From Deltaproteobacteria bacterium (GTDB lineage: Bacteria > Desulfobacterota > DSM-4660 > Desulfatiglandales > Desulfatiglandaceae): a DNA stretch of 5,132 nt. The notes beneath the pieces are model-generated. The model was not told where the DNA came from. It saw nothing but the letters and a program-made list of their open reading frames with translations, and searched no databases. This document shows, one piece after another, positions 5,124-5,132 of the stretch (the stretch's first letter is position 1; the number at the start of each line of letters is the position of its first letter). The position numbers and the translations under genes are program-made. The stretch covers positions 1-5,132 of the forward strand of contig JAFDAP010000169.1 in the NCBI GenBank assembly GCA_019313765.1. The letters are read 5' to 3'.

Positions 5124-5132
5124 TTTTGTCCC

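Overview
This window looks like chromosomal DNA of an anaerobic deltaproteobacterium (Desulfobacterota-type). That is an inference from gene content: an NtrC-class activator, several exported rhodanese-like proteins, a remnant of a c-type cytochrome, widespread-type palindromic intergenic repeats and a predicted selenoprotein. No rRNA, tRNA, CRISPR array or insertion sequence is visible.

Layout. The left edge (2-352, +) is the 3' end of a sigma-54-dependent activator with a Fis-type helix-turn-helix. It converges on a complete thioredoxin reductase gene, trxB (1325-378, -), which has a good sigma-70-like promoter. Between 1441 and 2019 lie a minus-strand intrinsic terminator, a plus-strand gene remnant with a CxxCH haem-binding motif, and a 61-bp palindromic repeat. 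From 2020 to the right edge all genes are on the minus strand. In order of transcription they are: a small soluble protein with a CWDC motif and TPR-like helices (5123-4590), a large exported triple-rhodanese protein (4466-3147), a small exported TPR-like protein (3022-2639) and a single-domain exported rhodanese (2457-2020).

The main result is that the triple-rhodanese gene is split by a single in-frame UGA (3956-3954) that is best read as selenocysteine. The UGA falls in the active-site loop of the first rhodanese domain (C-G-G-P-T-U). The frame continues open for another 268 codons through the rest of that domain and two further rhodanese domains. Fifteen nucleotides after the UGA there is a perfect 6-bp hairpin with a GGUCU apical loop, a good match to a bacterial SECIS element. 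Automatic annotation would probably report two truncated genes or a pseudogene here.

Working together (inference): two exported rhodanese proteins, one with selenocysteine, and a small exported TPR protein could form an extracytoplasmic sulfane-sulfur or thiol-redox relay. The cytoplasmic CWDC protein and thioredoxin reductase nearby may supply related thiol chemistry. The substrate cannot be told from sequence alone.
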